A stretch of DNA of 64,000 nt from NCBI GenBank assembly GCA_022494885.1, contig JAGVSM010002944.1, positions 124,001-188,000 of the forward strand, written 5' to 3'. The translations under genes were made by a program, and so were the position numbers. Source of the stretch: Micrasema longulum (Eukaryota; Arthropoda; Insecta; Trichoptera; Brachycentridae). Under the pieces are notes generated by a model that worked only from the letters and a program-made list of their open reading frames with translations, searched no databases and was not told where the DNA came from. Shown here in pieces: positions 1-10,600 of this stretch (the first letter of the stretch is position 1; every line of letters starts with the position of its first letter).

Positions 1-640
1 TAAGGGCTTGTGACCAGGGCTAGTATTACAACGCAAATTAATATCGCAAATTCGACCACATATCTGAATATCGCACGCAACTACACGGGCACACATTCAC
101 ATTCCATCACTTCTTTTAAATATTTAAATAATCCCACTTCGCCTGTTTATCTGAGAGAGCTCTTCCAACCTCTATCACAAAACGGACCATCTCTTCGTTC
201 TAGTAACAAGAGAACCCTTTTAATACCCTTTAATCGCTCTAATTTTCTTGCCTCCTCTTTCCCAGTAGTAGTTGCTGGATTGTGGAATAATCTACCTACT
301 AATGTTATAGACGACCCTTCTTTATTTGCATTTAAGTCGAGATTGAAATATCACTATCTAAATATTTAAGTTGTTCCTTTATCCTCCTTCTTTCCTTCCC
401 ATCCCCTCTCCTCTCTTCATAGTATAGAATATTTTTTTTATATTTTTTATTTTGTTAATCTTAGTTTTTAATTTGTATAAAATCGTAAGATTCAATATGT
501 CCATGTACTTGTAATTTTCTCAAACTGAACGGTTTGGGTTGGTAGAAAAAAAATTGCCTTAAGGCAATATGCCCGCCCTTATTTGTATATAAATTGTATA
601 TGTATATAAAGTGTTAAATAAATAAATAATATCTAAATTT
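1..640 (+). mobile_element. LINE-A, 3' part (5' end outside window)
   Basis: This is the C-terminal end and 3' UTR of a non-LTR retrotransposon. Residues near the end of the open frame (stop about 369) contain the LINE tail motif LWNNLPTNV followed by FKSRLKYHYLNI. The first 100 bases match the longer copy at 43059-43835 but with a frame change and a small internal deletion, so this copy is dead. The 3' UTR carries the family signature: a CAAAC/GTTTG hairpin, then a 16-bp palindrome, then GCCCGCC and a TAAATAAATAAA tail ending about 628. Confidence 0.85.
553..568 (+). other. Palindrome in LINE-A 3' UTR
   Basis: ATTGCCTTAAGGCAAT is a perfect 16-bp palindrome about 60 bases before the tail. 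It is unchanged at 16537-16552, 25014-25029 and 43759-43774. I infer a 3' structure recognised by the element's reverse transcriptase. Confidence 0.7.
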
Positions 641-850
641 ATTGCAACGGAGAGGCAAAACATTTTTGAAAAGTGATATTCAAGTCAAGGCATTTACAGG
701 GCTTATGAATTGTCGTTGGTTGGTTTAAGCGGCCACTTTACACACTGTGTAACATTCACCATTCTGCATATGTTTGAACATCCACATTTCTTCAACTGTT
801 CCATTTTTATTTATTCGAATTTAATATTTGGACCTTCAAATTAAAATGAC
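630..850 (+). mobile_element. M1 repeat fragment
   Basis: Part of a dispersed repeat (M1). It shares the order CAACGG-AGAG..., GGCATTTACAGGGCTTATGA, GGCCACTTTACACAC and TTCTTCAACTGTTCC with copies at 17890-18260, 31280-31620, 45275-45640 and 56465-56850. No conserved reading frame is shared between copies, so it behaves like a non-autonomous DNA element. Confidence 0.6.
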
Positions 851-2264
851 GTTATTTTGTACTTTTTATGGGCTGTAGTGCCATTAAATAAGATGAAGGT
901 AAATATTATTTGATAGTTTTGTTCAGTATCTTAATATTGTTTAAATATATCTTGATTAAGTGATTTTTATGATTTTATATTAAATTAAGTTATTTAAAAA
1001 AAAACATTCGTTTCACAAATTAAACTGTTTTGTTAAACGGTTTCCAAGTAACAGGTTAGAGCAGAACGAGGGTAAAAAATCTGGTACAACCAGCTGCTAA
1101 AAATTATTTCAAAAATAAAAATAAATGGTATTCGAAACGAAAAACTAGTCAAAATAACAAGCAGTGTGGGTAAAACTGATTCGATTTGAGGAGTCTCGGT
1201 CATAGGCGTGGGGTGAGCAGACTCAGATTTCTGAAGAACCGAAATTATAAACTATTCTACCCCCCAGTATGTCTCTTCGCTTATTTGACCCCAGCAACTC
1301 CTCAAACACGAAACAAAAAGTTCGATCCTGGGGAGGCTCATGCGTGGCCACGGCTCTGCGCACCCACGCTGCTTTAAACTGTTATTTTTAAACAATTTCA
1401 CGAAGCAGTTTAATTTGTGAATTAAACTGACTAGTTTTGTTTGCAGTGACAATTTGTTTTTTTTTTGTATAACGGTTTTAGCTGTTTCGGGAGAATACCT
1501 GTTTTAAAATAACTGTTTAATTTTATTATCACATCTAATTCACACTACACTCGGAACCAGACACCGTCTATATTTATACAGAGATATTTGTTTCTGCGTC
1601 ATTATTTAATCTTTTTTTGTTATTGCGATTGATAATGGTCTGATCACTGATCACTAGAATGCCAATATTGACATAAGTAATACATGTAATACCATTTGAT
1701 TTTTTTTTTTTTAATGTGTCAAAAAAGTGTTTGTTTATTATTTTTTATATATTTCGTTTTCAAAAAAGACTTGATTTACTTGTATTTATTTTTTTTTAAA
1801 CTTTTATTTTATTGATATTTTTAAGATTTTTTTAAAAATATTTTATGTAAACATTTATTATATTGTGTTACAAAAATGTTTAAAGAGAGAAATCCCTGCA
1901 AAAAAACTGCTTTTGCAGTTTGGCGGGAATTAAAAAAAAATTGTTTAGAATTTAAAAAAGAAAAATAAATATAAAAAAATAGAAAAAATACACGACAACG
2001 TTTCTGCTAAAATGAAGATGAGTGCGTGTTTGTTTTAATGTTACTTTATTTTAATTTTGATTTATTTGAAACTAATACATTGTAGGTATACTGGCAAAAA
2101 ACTCTCAAAACCCTGTTTTGAAAATTCAAGCGTTTAAATTTTTTTTCTCCAGTTTTTCTCGTTTGTATATTATTTAAATATAGTAAGATGTTAGGATAAG
2201 ACACAAAAAGAAGAAAACATATTTACCATTACTTATCGTTTTGTTTTTTTTTTTTAAATAAATT
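851..2264. other. AT-rich stretch, no gene seen
   Basis: Mostly A/T homopolymer-rich sequence. A short GC-richer patch at about 1190-1375 has small open frames on both strands, none with a recognisable motif. Confidence 0.5.
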
Positions 2265-2535
2265 GTTTACTATGGGAACTAAGACCATCCTAAAGCCCTT
2301 AAAGGCGCCCAGCTTTATCTGCCGTTTTTGAACGTGCGATATATGAATATGATAACTGATTTTGAAAAACGCAAAAAGCATTAACACAGAAAATTTTATT
2401 CTGATACTCTTATTTTAAAAAAACAAGCGAATTGGTTCAGTTTAGGGGTGCGGAAAACGGGACAACGAAACTTAGATCTTGTTTATTTTAGCTAGGAATA
2501 ATCAGTCCGACGTGCAGTTGTCTCAGAGAACCACT
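2265..2535 (+). mobile_element. M1-associated repeat, right part
   Basis: Begins TATGGGAACTAAGACCATCC and continues through AAAACGGGACAACGAAAC to CAGTCCGACGTGCAGTTGTC. The same string of blocks is found at 10935-11125, 18050-18200 and, split by a LINE, at 44660-44765 plus 45199-45640. Non-coding. Confidence 0.6.
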
Positions 2536-3118
2536 GAGAAAAGCAATGTTTAAATACCTAGTCATCAAAATCCTCAGCCGTATTTCCTTTGAAGCGCCAC
2601 GCTGTTCATCTTATCGTCCCCCATTAGGTGCGGAAAGTAAATCATGACGATGAATGATTTTATTTCACGACTTGTTCGAAGGTTGAACAGCAAAATGAAA
2701 CACACTTCCTAATACGTTTACAAAAAATACTGTTTGACCTTATTCGATTTATCAATCTGTGTGGTTATTTTTACACGCGAATTCCATGCATTGAAATATT
2801 TTATTTATTCTGCCAAAATGGGTACAAGTTTTACTCATTTCTCTATCATTACCAATTACGGCCAATTACAGCGCAAAATCACCAGTAATGCGGATGCGTG
2901 TACTCGCGAACCAATATGCTAACAACATCGATGTCTTTAACGTGAGTCTTGTAAATTTTAAATATCAATGTATATGTTCCATATAAAATAGAACTTAATA
3001 TTCTGTTCATATTGTATTTTGTAACATTATGTACCTAAGTGCTTTAAACCTTTAACTGTATTTCTTTAGCTTATTCAAAAATAAAAAAATCATATTATTT
3101 TATTTTTTTATTTTTTAA
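2536..3118. other. No gene seen
   Basis: AT-rich sequence with one short open frame (2734-2922) lacking any domain signature. Confidence 0.5.
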
Positions 3119-3402
3119 ACCAACTTAACTTCTAAACACCGTTCTATATTTTATTACTTTATATTGTATTTTTAAAATTAATATTGTTAATACACTCATC
3201 TTTTTATTTTTATACGAACTATACTTCTTAACACTGTTTCCATCTTTTATTTATTTTTATTGTATTTTTTTAAAAATTTATGTTGTTTAAATACTCATCT
3301 ATTTTTTTATACCAACTTAACTTCTAAACACTGTTCTATCTTTTGTAGCTTTATATTGTATTTTTTTTAATTTTATGTTTTTTATATACTCATATTTTAT
3401 AT
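3119..3402. repeat. AT-rich tandem repeat, about 96 bp x 3
   Basis: Three successive units start with ACCAACTTAACTTCTAAACA or a close variant, at 3119, 3214 and 3311. Each continues through a TATTGTATTTTTT block to ATACTCATCT. Unit lengths are about 95, 97 and 92 bases. The units have diverged, so the array is old. Confidence 0.75.
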
Positions 3403-3677
3403 AACTTTTATGTATGTAAAAGCCTTATGGGCGTTAAAAATATTTTTTTTTTAAAATTAAAAAAATATATTTAACAGCTTTCTTCGAGGACATTTCAGCA
3501 CATAACTTTTAAAAGTAATGTCACAAGTTGCGTAGTAATATTTTATGTTTCTCGTAAATCTTAACGCAAATGTTACTACGTCCATATTTAGTTAGTTTTC
3601 ACTTTGAAAGAACACATGGTTCATTTTGTATGTAATGGCTACGAATATCGTCGGCATTTATTTTAAATACTCAAAGA

Positions 3678-3760
3678 CAGTGTTTTTTAACCTTTTTAAA
3701 TACGCGACCCCTTAAAAGTAAAAAAATCTGGCGAACCCCAGAAACTTAATTTGAACAATG
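3678..3760 (+). mobile_element. hAT-like terminal sequence
   Basis: CAGTGTTTTTTAACC followed by CGCGACCCCTT and CTGGCGAACCCC resembles the end of hAT-type elements, which often start CAGTGNTTCTCAACC. I could not find the opposite end or an 8-bp target duplication, so only one terminus is claimed. Confidence 0.4.
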
Positions 3761-4194
3761 CATGGTTTTGCGACCTGCAGGCACAGGCTGGAAAACTAAG
3801 GAACTAAGAGTAGTTTATTAAAAAAAGGAATAAAAAATAAAACAATTACTATATTTGTGTTTTTTTTCCATTTTTTAATTATTTATATTTTAACAAAAAG
3901 AAGAATATTGATGTTTTTTAAAGTTTTTTTTCCCTCTCTTGAATACTGTACACAGCTTTTCAATTTTCTGCCGGCAATATATTATGCTCCGCGACATTTA
4001 TTTTGCTGAACTAATTCCATAGTTTCAAAATTTAGGGAAACGTTTTTTTTTTTTAAATTCATTGCCACATCGGAATATAATTATTTTTAGCATCATTTCG
4101 AACAGATTCAAATACTGCACATACTATTGCAACCATTTGGATAGTGACGAGGAAGTTCTGTGCTACTGGAAATTGGATATAAAAAATGCTTTCA

Positions 4195-4425
4195 CTTGGT
4201 GAAAATTCGATCGTTTGATTGTACGGCGAAGTTTCTCGAAAATGGATTGAATAAAAATATTTTTAATAAAAATTGACTACTTTGAAACGTCACAGATTCA
4301 GGTGTATACGTGCCAATAAGTAATGTGTTGTGATAGATTTCCGGTTTCCGGGTAGCCATGTTTAGCGTGTTTTGAGGGATACATTACAGCGATAATAATA
4401 CGATACATTATTTTTTTTTAATTTT
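4195..4425 (+). repeat. M5 dispersed repeat
   Basis: Shares TGATAGATTTCCGGTTTCCG, GGTAGCCATGTTT and a GACTACTTTGAAAC block with 22118-22420. Its left part is the reverse complement of the block at 15966-16088, 33592-33800 and 49832-49985. No coding potential. Confidence 0.55.
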
Positions 4426-4481
4426 TGGCTTATTTATTTGCTATGCGTACGGCCTAAGTCAATTACAACAATTACACGATG

Positions 4482-5210
4482 AAACATACGAGTATATACA
4501 AGAAGCTAGGTGTTGTTCTAGACTCTAAACTGATATACAACGAACATACAGATAATATATTAAATAAGTCACTGAAATTACTTTGCTTCATTAAGAGAAT
4601 ATCCTCTGATTTTACGAATATCCATATAATGAAAACTTTTTCTTACTCAACTGTTCGCTCTCTTCGTGAATATGCCTCCTAGAATAGTGGTCTGGTCTCC
4701 ATTCTATGTGAATCGCATAAATCACATTGAATCGGTTCAACATCGCTTGCTTCAAAAAGTAGCGTGGATGCTTGGACTAGAGAGAGGCAGATATGCAGAT
4801 ATAAAATCAATGTTCAATATTTCTAGTCTACAAAAACGTAGAACTAATATTGATTCCATATATATGTTCGGCATACTAAATGGCATAATCGACGTTCCAT
4901 CATTACTGGGACAAGTAAAATTCCATATTCCGACTAGTAGGTTGAGAAGACACAATGAAGTACTGTTCATCGATCAGCATAGAACAAACTATGGCCTTAA
5001 TTTTCCAATGACCCGTCTTTGTCGTCCAATGACAGCGATTTAAACGAGCACTAAATAAATAGTCCAGATCTTGTATTGTTGATGTCCCTTATGTTTGTCA
5101 ATGCTTCTTTCCTTTTTTAAAACATGTTTTTAACTACGCTTATATTGTAATATTAAAACCCTATAAAATGTATAAATGGACAATGTCCATTTATAAATAA
5201 ATAAGCCGAA
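4482..5210 (+). mobile_element. LINE-B, C-terminal RT tail and 3' UTR
   Basis: Two overlapping frames encode the region downstream of the reverse-transcriptase catalytic core. The first (4482-4682) has KLGVVLDSKLIYNEH and FIKRISSDFTN, the usual post-catalytic LG.LD...Y..H block. The second (4666-5043) has IVVWSPFY, IESVQHRLLQKVAWMLG and SSLQKRR. A frameshift near 4670 and loss of the catalytic part make it a dead 5'-truncated copy. The 3' UTR ends in a perfect palindrome and TAAATAAATAA. Sister copies lie at 28205-29170 and 60836-61445. Confidence 0.85.
5171..5195 (+). other. 25-base palindrome at LINE-B 3' end
   Basis: TATAAATGGACA, one central A, then TGTCCATTTATA: a 12-bp perfect stem directly before the TAAATAA tail. 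The core GGACA/TGTCC is kept at 28236-28246 and 61411-61421. Confidence 0.75.
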
Positions 5211-5272
5211 CTTAAAGAACATCAAACTATGTAGCAAAGACAAACAAGGGCAATAAAATAATGGCGTACTTT

Positions 5273-5440
5273 ATATTCGCGATAAACATATTATAAGAGG
5301 TCTACAAAAAGCCGGAAGATCTATCCCAAAGAATTCCAAGTTATGTGACGAATTGACTAATCTACACATCCCATTGGCGCATAAAAAGTTTATCTTAGTA
5401 GATTGAATAAAAAGCAGATTTTGACTTCTGAAGACATGTT
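5273..5440 (-). mobile_element. LINE-B-like C-terminal scrap
   Basis: The reverse strand reads NGMCRLVNSSHNLEFFGIDL, which aligns with the LINE-B ending RLCRIVNSRQDLDFFGFSLQ of the copy at 28205-29170. It is a separate, more diverged copy in opposite orientation to the neighbouring LINE-B, with no recognisable 3' UTR. Confidence 0.55.
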
Positions 5441-5869
5441 TGGGAATGTGAAAGAAAATTGATTGCAACAGAGATGAGACAGTTTAATAGTTTTAATAAA
5501 CTGTTTGTTAATACAAATAAAAAACTTCTTACTTCATCATTGTACAGGCAGGTAACATTTTTGAAATTCTGTACTTTTGGGAGAGATTTATTTATTTTCC
5601 TTGTACTAAAAATAATGATGTTATCTTTAGCTACAATTCATGTTGAACGTTTGTAGAAAACAAGATAAATCTCTTATCTTCTTGTTTATTTAAGTATGAG
5701 AGATAGCCAAACAAAATACCAAATCATTTATCCTTGTTTTCATGTACGTAAGTAGAAGGTAGGAGCTGCTTTTTCCCAATAACTATCGCAAATCACTTCA
5801 CATATCTCCTCTCTTCCAAAACCCTTACGTGTACCATTTGTGTTTCGGGTCTTTAATAAAACTTTGACA
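5441..5869. other. No gene seen
   Basis: AT-rich sequence between two repeats. One 65-residue open frame has no motif. Confidence 0.45.
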
Positions 5870-5945
5870 GGCGCCATGGCGCAGTTGGTTTAACGGCCAA
5901 CTGTGAAACGGGTTCGATTCCAGCCAGTTGCAAGAAAAAGTCCAA
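5870..5945 (+). mobile_element. SINE-4, tRNA-like head
   Basis: GGCGCCATGGCGCAGTTGG resembles a Pol III A box and GGGTTCGATTCC is a B box, spaced as in a tRNA. They are followed by a short body ending CAGTTGCAAGAAAA. A second copy is at 58827-58906 on the other strand and shares the same body, so this is a SINE and not a functional tRNA. Confidence 0.65.
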
Positions 5946-5967
5946 GAAACATGTTTCTCAATTTTTT

Positions 5968-6072
5968 TAGTAAGAAACCTTTATTTAACATTAAAACATA
6001 CATTAAGAAATAAAAAAAAACACATCAGGTTTAACTTGCCAAAAAAGAGTCAGGATCTTAGGTTTAGCAAGT
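5968..6072 (-). mobile_element. LINE-I 3' tail
   Basis: Reverse-strand homologue of the LINE-I 3' UTR at 49385-49500, including the AACTTGCCAAAA arm and its decayed partner. It stops abruptly where the M2 inverted-repeat element begins, which suggests M2 inserted here. Confidence 0.55.
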
Positions 6073-6502
6073 GTGCAAAATACTAACTGTTTAAGTAAAG
6101 TTGGCGCGTTCGCAAAACTCACACAAACGCATTCAAAATCTATAGGATGTTGGTTTAAAAAAAGGTTATATAAATTTTTTACCAAATGTGCTACCTTTAT
6201 TGTTTATCAATAAGTGTGTAAACATATAATCTACAATATAATTTGTACCTACTGTGCATTTTAATTAGACTGTATTCATTAATATTATAATGAATACAAA
6301 ATATTTAGTAAAAAACATGCTTGTTTAAAAATTAATAAATATATGACATTTTCTTAGGTGATTATTTCTTTTCGCTCTAATCCAAAAGATATTTGAAAAA
6401 ACATTTAAATAATGTCAAGATTTTAAAAATCAATATTTTATACATTGAAAATGTTTTGTGTAAGTTTTGCGAAAGCGCCAGCACTTGATAATCGACCTAT
6501 AG
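6073..6502. mobile_element. M2 inverted-repeat element, about 430 bp
   Basis: The left end contains GGCGCGTTCGCAAAACTCAC and ACAAACGCATTC. The right end contains TTTTGTGTAAGTTTTGCG and AAGCGCCAGC followed by TTGATAATCGACC, its inverted partner. The interior is AT-rich with no transposase. The same terminus recurs at 6610-6850, 8367-8420, 9162-9200 and 10683-10732. Superfamily not assigned. Confidence 0.6.
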
Positions 6503-6604
6503 GTACACGATTTAATTAAATGAGAATATATATTTATGAACCAGTGTTTTTTTTCCAAGGCTTAATACATAAACAATACATACATCGAATACATATTATT
6601 ATAT

Positions 6605-6850
6605 TTTTACTTTTAAGAATCGCAGCGAAATAAAGACGAACGCAGAAGCATCTTGTCTATATTGTTTACCATATCATTGGCAACTAACAAAGCAATCGTT
6701 GTCTATGTCACGCTCATAAGGGAGAGACAGATATTATTTTCAAAATGCGTATGCCGTGCGATGTCATACCATGAGCCTATTCACAGATACTAAACAATGC
6801 GTTTGTGTAAGTATTGCGAATGCGCCAGCTTTGAAAAATCCACCAGTAAC
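6605..6850 (+). mobile_element. M2 element end, right side
   Basis: ATGCGTTTGTGTAAGTATTG and CGAATGCGCCAGCT form an M2 terminus. The preceding 170 bases (ACGCAGAAGCATCTTGTCTA onward) are the reverse complement of 8420-8515, so the two loci are copies of the same end in opposite orientation. Confidence 0.6.
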
Positions 6851-6954
6851 ATAAAATAGAAACAAAAATGTAAAACAAATAAACGACTGAAAATTGAAAA
6901 AATACAAAGCTTTTTTTTTAAAAAACTAAATTAATTAATTAACCATGATTTCAG

Positions 6955-7105
6955 TGTGTCCAAATATTCGTAGACAGGCTGGATTTCCTCCCTAGGGATT
7001 TATTTAGATCTGAATTTGTTGCAACAGAGGGAAAACATTTTTGAGAAGGGAATATGGAAGTCAAGGCATTTACAGGACATCACTAAAATCAACAGACGGA
7101 AGAAT
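6955..7105 (+). mobile_element. M1 left terminus
   Basis: GTGTCCAAATATTCGTAGAC followed by GGGAATATGGAAGTCAAGG and GGCATTTACAGG matches the left half of M1 as seen in 31030-31200. It breaks off at about 7080. Confidence 0.6.
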
Positions 7106-7139
7106 TAAATAAAAATCGATGTACAAACAAAGGTAAAAT

Positions 7140-7590
7140 ATTTTTTTTTTATTTTTTTTTTTATTAAATTGAAAGTTAAAATAATTTATCAAAAACGTAT
7201 TAAAATTACGTATACAAGCTAAAAAAGTAAAAAATTACAAATAACATTTCAATAGTATTAAAAATTACATTTACAAGCAAAAACGGTAAAATATTAAAAG
7301 TTATATGTTCAAGATGCGCATTCTCTGGATAAACTAACATTATTTATTCTAAGTACTTCTGGAAAAAATCATTCTTCAATTCGCACGTCCTGTTGCTATA
7401 TTTTGAAATTGGTACTTTAAATTTTTGTGGCAATTTATTAAATTCCTTGAAACCGATGTATTGTACCAAAGCTATCTAGTACCAAACTTCGTAGACTTCA
7501 CAGATCCAATATAAATATTATTTTTTGATCGAGTACTGTACTGATGGAGTAAGTTCTGTCTGAGGTTTCTAGTTGGAATATTTTATTTTA
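7140..7590 (-). mobile_element. LINE C-terminus and 3' UTR, reverse strand
   Basis: A frame without ATG on the reverse strand, ending at a TAA at 7344-7346, reads GFKEFNKLPQKFKVPISKY and then LKNDFFQKYLE. This is the usual end of an insect LINE ORF2 (FN.LP...K...F...). Upstream frames are broken. The 3' UTR is AT-rich and ends in a T-rich run at 7140. The family is not otherwise represented in the window. Confidence 0.6.
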
Positions 7591-7622
7591 TTGAGCTCAG
7601 TAGTTCAGGCGCATCAAAGATG

Positions 7623-7718
7623 TATGTATGCAAAGATAGGGTGATACGGCGTTCTATCCTCTCTGCCTACCCCTACGAGGAAACGTCGTGATGGTTTGTT
7701 TGTTTATTTATTTAAACA
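7623..7718 (+). mobile_element. RTE-like 3' end
   Basis: GTATGCAAAGATAGGGTGAT, TTCTATCCTCTCTGCCTACC and CGTGATGGTTTGTTTGTTTA form the extreme 3' end of the RTE-like family that is seen with coding sequence at 52318-52808 and 60142-60835. Only the tail survives. Confidence 0.7.
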
Positions 7719-8366
7719 CAGATTATAATCAATATACCAATCAAATAAGGGAATGCTGATGACGGCTAATGAGCACCAACTTTGCAGGAGGTAGACTAAA
7801 TTCTACACTTACAATACTTTTCCCGGCGACACCGATTATGTTGGCAGTTGGTACAAATATCAGTTTCCGACTAGCATCTGAATTTTTTGAAGAGCTGGTG
7901 CTTGTTGCCAACGCCCGGGCGGTTCTTGAACTCGTAGTAGTTTTGTTTGTTTATTCTTATTTTTTTATAATTTATTTCTTCCCGTAGATTTTGTAGTAAA
8001 TGATTGAAAAGGAAAATACAATTGGCGTGGGTGTTGTGGTGTACTTTTCTTTACCTTCTTCCGTATCCCCTCTACCCGCCTGCTGACGAGCCTCTAAACA
8101 GAGGCTTAGCGGGTTATTCCTTTCAATAAAAGTAATACAAAGACTGGTGCGCGAGTCGCACAATCCAAGGTGATCGTTGATCAGGCGGTAATTATCTGGC
8201 ATGAGTACAATGCAGCGTCCAGCCTGTCTGTAAGAATTCCTTACAAATGCAAATGACAATAACAAACAACGGTTTCATTCCGTTCTCAAGGTAGTTCGGT
8301 TACTAAAATTGCATTACCGATGCACGCCGTTACGCTGCGCCGCGCGCCGCGCACTGCACGCCGCTT
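7719..8366. other. No gene seen; nested hairpin at 8075-8113
   Basis: Open frames on both strands lack known motifs. At 8075-8113 CCCGC/GCGGG encloses AGCCTCT/AGAGGCT with an AAAC loop. That hairpin, with its CTGCTGACGAG context, resembles the LINE-F 3' UTR stem-loop, so a decayed LINE-F-like tail may lie here. Confidence 0.4.
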
Positions 8367-8609
8367 ACTGGTCGATTATTAAAAGCTGGCGCGTTCGCAA
8401 AACTTACACAAACGCATTGTGTAGTAACATATCTGTCTCTGTCTGCGACATGCTTGTTAGTTAATGATATGGTAATAAAATATAGACAAGATGCTTCTGC
8501 GTTCATCTGATTTTTTTTAAATATCAAGATATATATACAATGTTTAGCCATGGATTAAAAACACTGGTTGAAAAATATTTTTTTTCATTTGATCTAATCG
8601 TCGGCATCA

Positions 8610-8863
8610 GTCGGCATCTTGGTATAATGGTCAACGCGTTTGCCGCGAGGTCTCGGGTTCGATTTTCGACATGGTTGATACGAAAATTTTATTTTAAAAG
8701 GTTTTCTCACACAAAAATATTTTATAGTCCCTGGAGTGGTTCCTAAAGCTTAAGAATGATCATCTTACCTTCATGTAACAAAAATGATCAAGATACGCTG
8801 CGATTGGTGTACCAATGCAGTGCCCTATGCACCTTTAGGTGCATAAAGGTGATGATGATGATG
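8610..8863 (+). mobile_element. SINE-1, full-length
   Basis: The head carries A box TGGTATAATGGTCAACGCG and B box GGGTTCGATTTTC. The body runs through GATACGCTGCGATTGGTG and AGTGCCCTATGCACC. The 3' end is a (GATG)n tail at 8851-8863. Other copies are at 15889-15962, 16090-16352 and 51592-51800. Confidence 0.75.
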
Positions 8864-8914
8864 TACTAATCATTTATTTATTTTAATATAAAGTTTAAAT
8901 TTATATTTGATTCA

Positions 8915-9015
8915 CTAACTTAGTTACGTAAACCTTGACGAAGAAGCTTATTTGCTTTGAAACCGGTCGGTGCAAAATAAAATTTAGTGGTTAAAAACAA
9001 AGTTGTTTTTTTTAT
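8915..9015 (+). mobile_element. PLE-B tail with decayed hammerhead
   Basis: ACGTAAACCTTGACGAAGAA through TTTGAAACCGGTCGGTG to TAGTGGTTAAAAACAAAGTT matches the tail behind the PLE GIY-YIG fragment at 57618-58100. The hammerhead-like part (8931-8973) has TTGACGA where an active core needs CTGANGA, a GAAGC/GCTTT stem II, and GAAACCGGTC. The coding part is absent here. Confidence 0.6.
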
Positions 9016-9160
9016 ATTTTTTTTTATAGTTATTTTTTTTATAGTTATTTTTTTTTATAGTTATTTTTTTTAAAACTTTTTGTAAATAATGTTATTTGTA
9101 CATTGGCGGGCTTATTGCCAAATGCAATGCAATTATTGCAATTTCTTCCAACCATATAAT
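9016..9160 (-). mobile_element. LINE-A2 3' tail
   Basis: The reverse strand reads TTGGAAGAAATTGC, then GCAATAAGCCCGCC, AATGTACAAATAACATTA and a TAAA-poor A-rich tail, as in the longer LINE-A2 at 58110-58815. It abuts the PLE-B tail in the same configuration as at 58015-58250. Confidence 0.65.
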
Positions 9161-9161
9161 A

Positions 9162-9480
9162 AGTCGATTATCGCAAAACTAACACAAACACAATTTTGAT
9201 GTACATAATATTGATTTTAAAAACTTTTATATTTAATTTAAATCAATTGTGCAATGTTTTTTAAAAAAAATCCTTTTGGATAAGAGCAAAAATTATCAAT
9301 TCCAAAAATTTCGTATATTTATTTTATAACGTGTCGCTCCCAAAAAAAATCTGCCGAAACGGCGACAGAAAACTAGTCATTTTATTATTCAGTTCGTTGA
9401 AAATGATTAACTCAAAATATTATGATGAATAAAAAATGTGCTTGTGTAAATATAAATTAAAATATTGCATTTTCTTAACC
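9162..9480 (-). mobile_element. M2 element copy
   Basis: TCGATTATCGCAAAACTAAC and the following 130 bases are the reverse complement of 6380-6500. The later part (9400-9480) matches 6290-6360 in direct orientation, so the element has an internal rearrangement. Confidence 0.5.
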
Positions 9481-10490
9481 CACTGTATTTTTTTTCATGA
9501 AGCTAAACTTTTGAAGCTATGAGAAAACTTTTGCCAGAAATGTCTTAAATATGTTTTTACGCGCCAGCATTTATTTCCTAAAAAAAATATTGATCTAGTC
9601 AAAGATTGAATATTTTACTTGAGATCCCTTATTGTAAATCCAGACTTGGGCAAAAACACTAATTTTTCATTGCTCCAAAATTGTTTAATTCATTTCATAT
9701 GGATGGTGTGATAGGTATTAATTATTTAAATATATATCGATTTCAATTTTTGTTGAAATTGTGTATAAAAAAAATGGATTTAAATAAGGTCAAAGTACCA
9801 ATGAATGGCTGTTTATGGTTCAGCTTGTAGTAAAATCCACATTAAAGGTATAAATTTTATTATTTAAGCGTACAAAATAATAGAAAACAATTAAAAACAC
9901 ATTATTTTTTCTAAGTACTTTTACTTTTTTATTGAAATACGAGTATTACAATTATGATTAATATTACTCTTAAAAAATAGCAGAATGACAAGTGAATGAC
10001 CACTACTACTCACAGTAAAAATTTTACTAAGATTTAGTTTCATCATAACATTATAAAACACCGTAACACATTAGAATATGGATATATTCAAAGAATTGCG
10101 TAAAAATAGCATCAAATAAAATACTAACCACACTTTTCCTTTTAAAAACACTTTCAATCTCAGAACAATAACGGGACGCACTATTACCTTTTGACAACTC
10201 ACAGTTCAAAACTGATAGATTTGTTTCTTACCAAAAGATGTGTCCGCCTACTGCTTTTGTCACAGTTTCTAGTGTTAAAAGTTTTTTGACGGGACACATG
10301 TAGCAATCCTTATTATATTGTGTTTTATTAACCAATGGTCATTTACTGGCGCTTTGACCCTACCTTCTTTTTCTAATAAATAGAATATACTTTCACTATT
10401 TTTTTTTTCATTTTTGTTCACAAAAAAATTGTTTTCTAATGTCAGGACTCGTTTTTTAACTTATTGATATCTATCGTATTCTTCTTGTAG
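9481..10490. other. No gene seen
   Basis: AT-rich sequence without recognisable repeats, RNA genes or coding motifs. Confidence 0.45.
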
Positions 10491-10494
10491 CTTT

Positions 10495-10600
10495 TATTTA
10501 AATTAAAAATGAAATGGACCCACACACAAGCCATGCCTTTGTGGGTTTTTTTTATTGTGTTAACGTAATAGTTTTTTTTGTAAAATGAAAAAAAGAAATT
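10495..10600 (+). mobile_element. LINE-E-like 3' tail
   Basis: CACACACAAGCCATGCCTTTGTGGG keeps the outer CACA/TGTGG pairing and the GCCATGCC centre of the LINE-E 3' stem-loop at 34774-34800. It is followed by an A-rich tail. No coding part. Confidence 0.45.
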
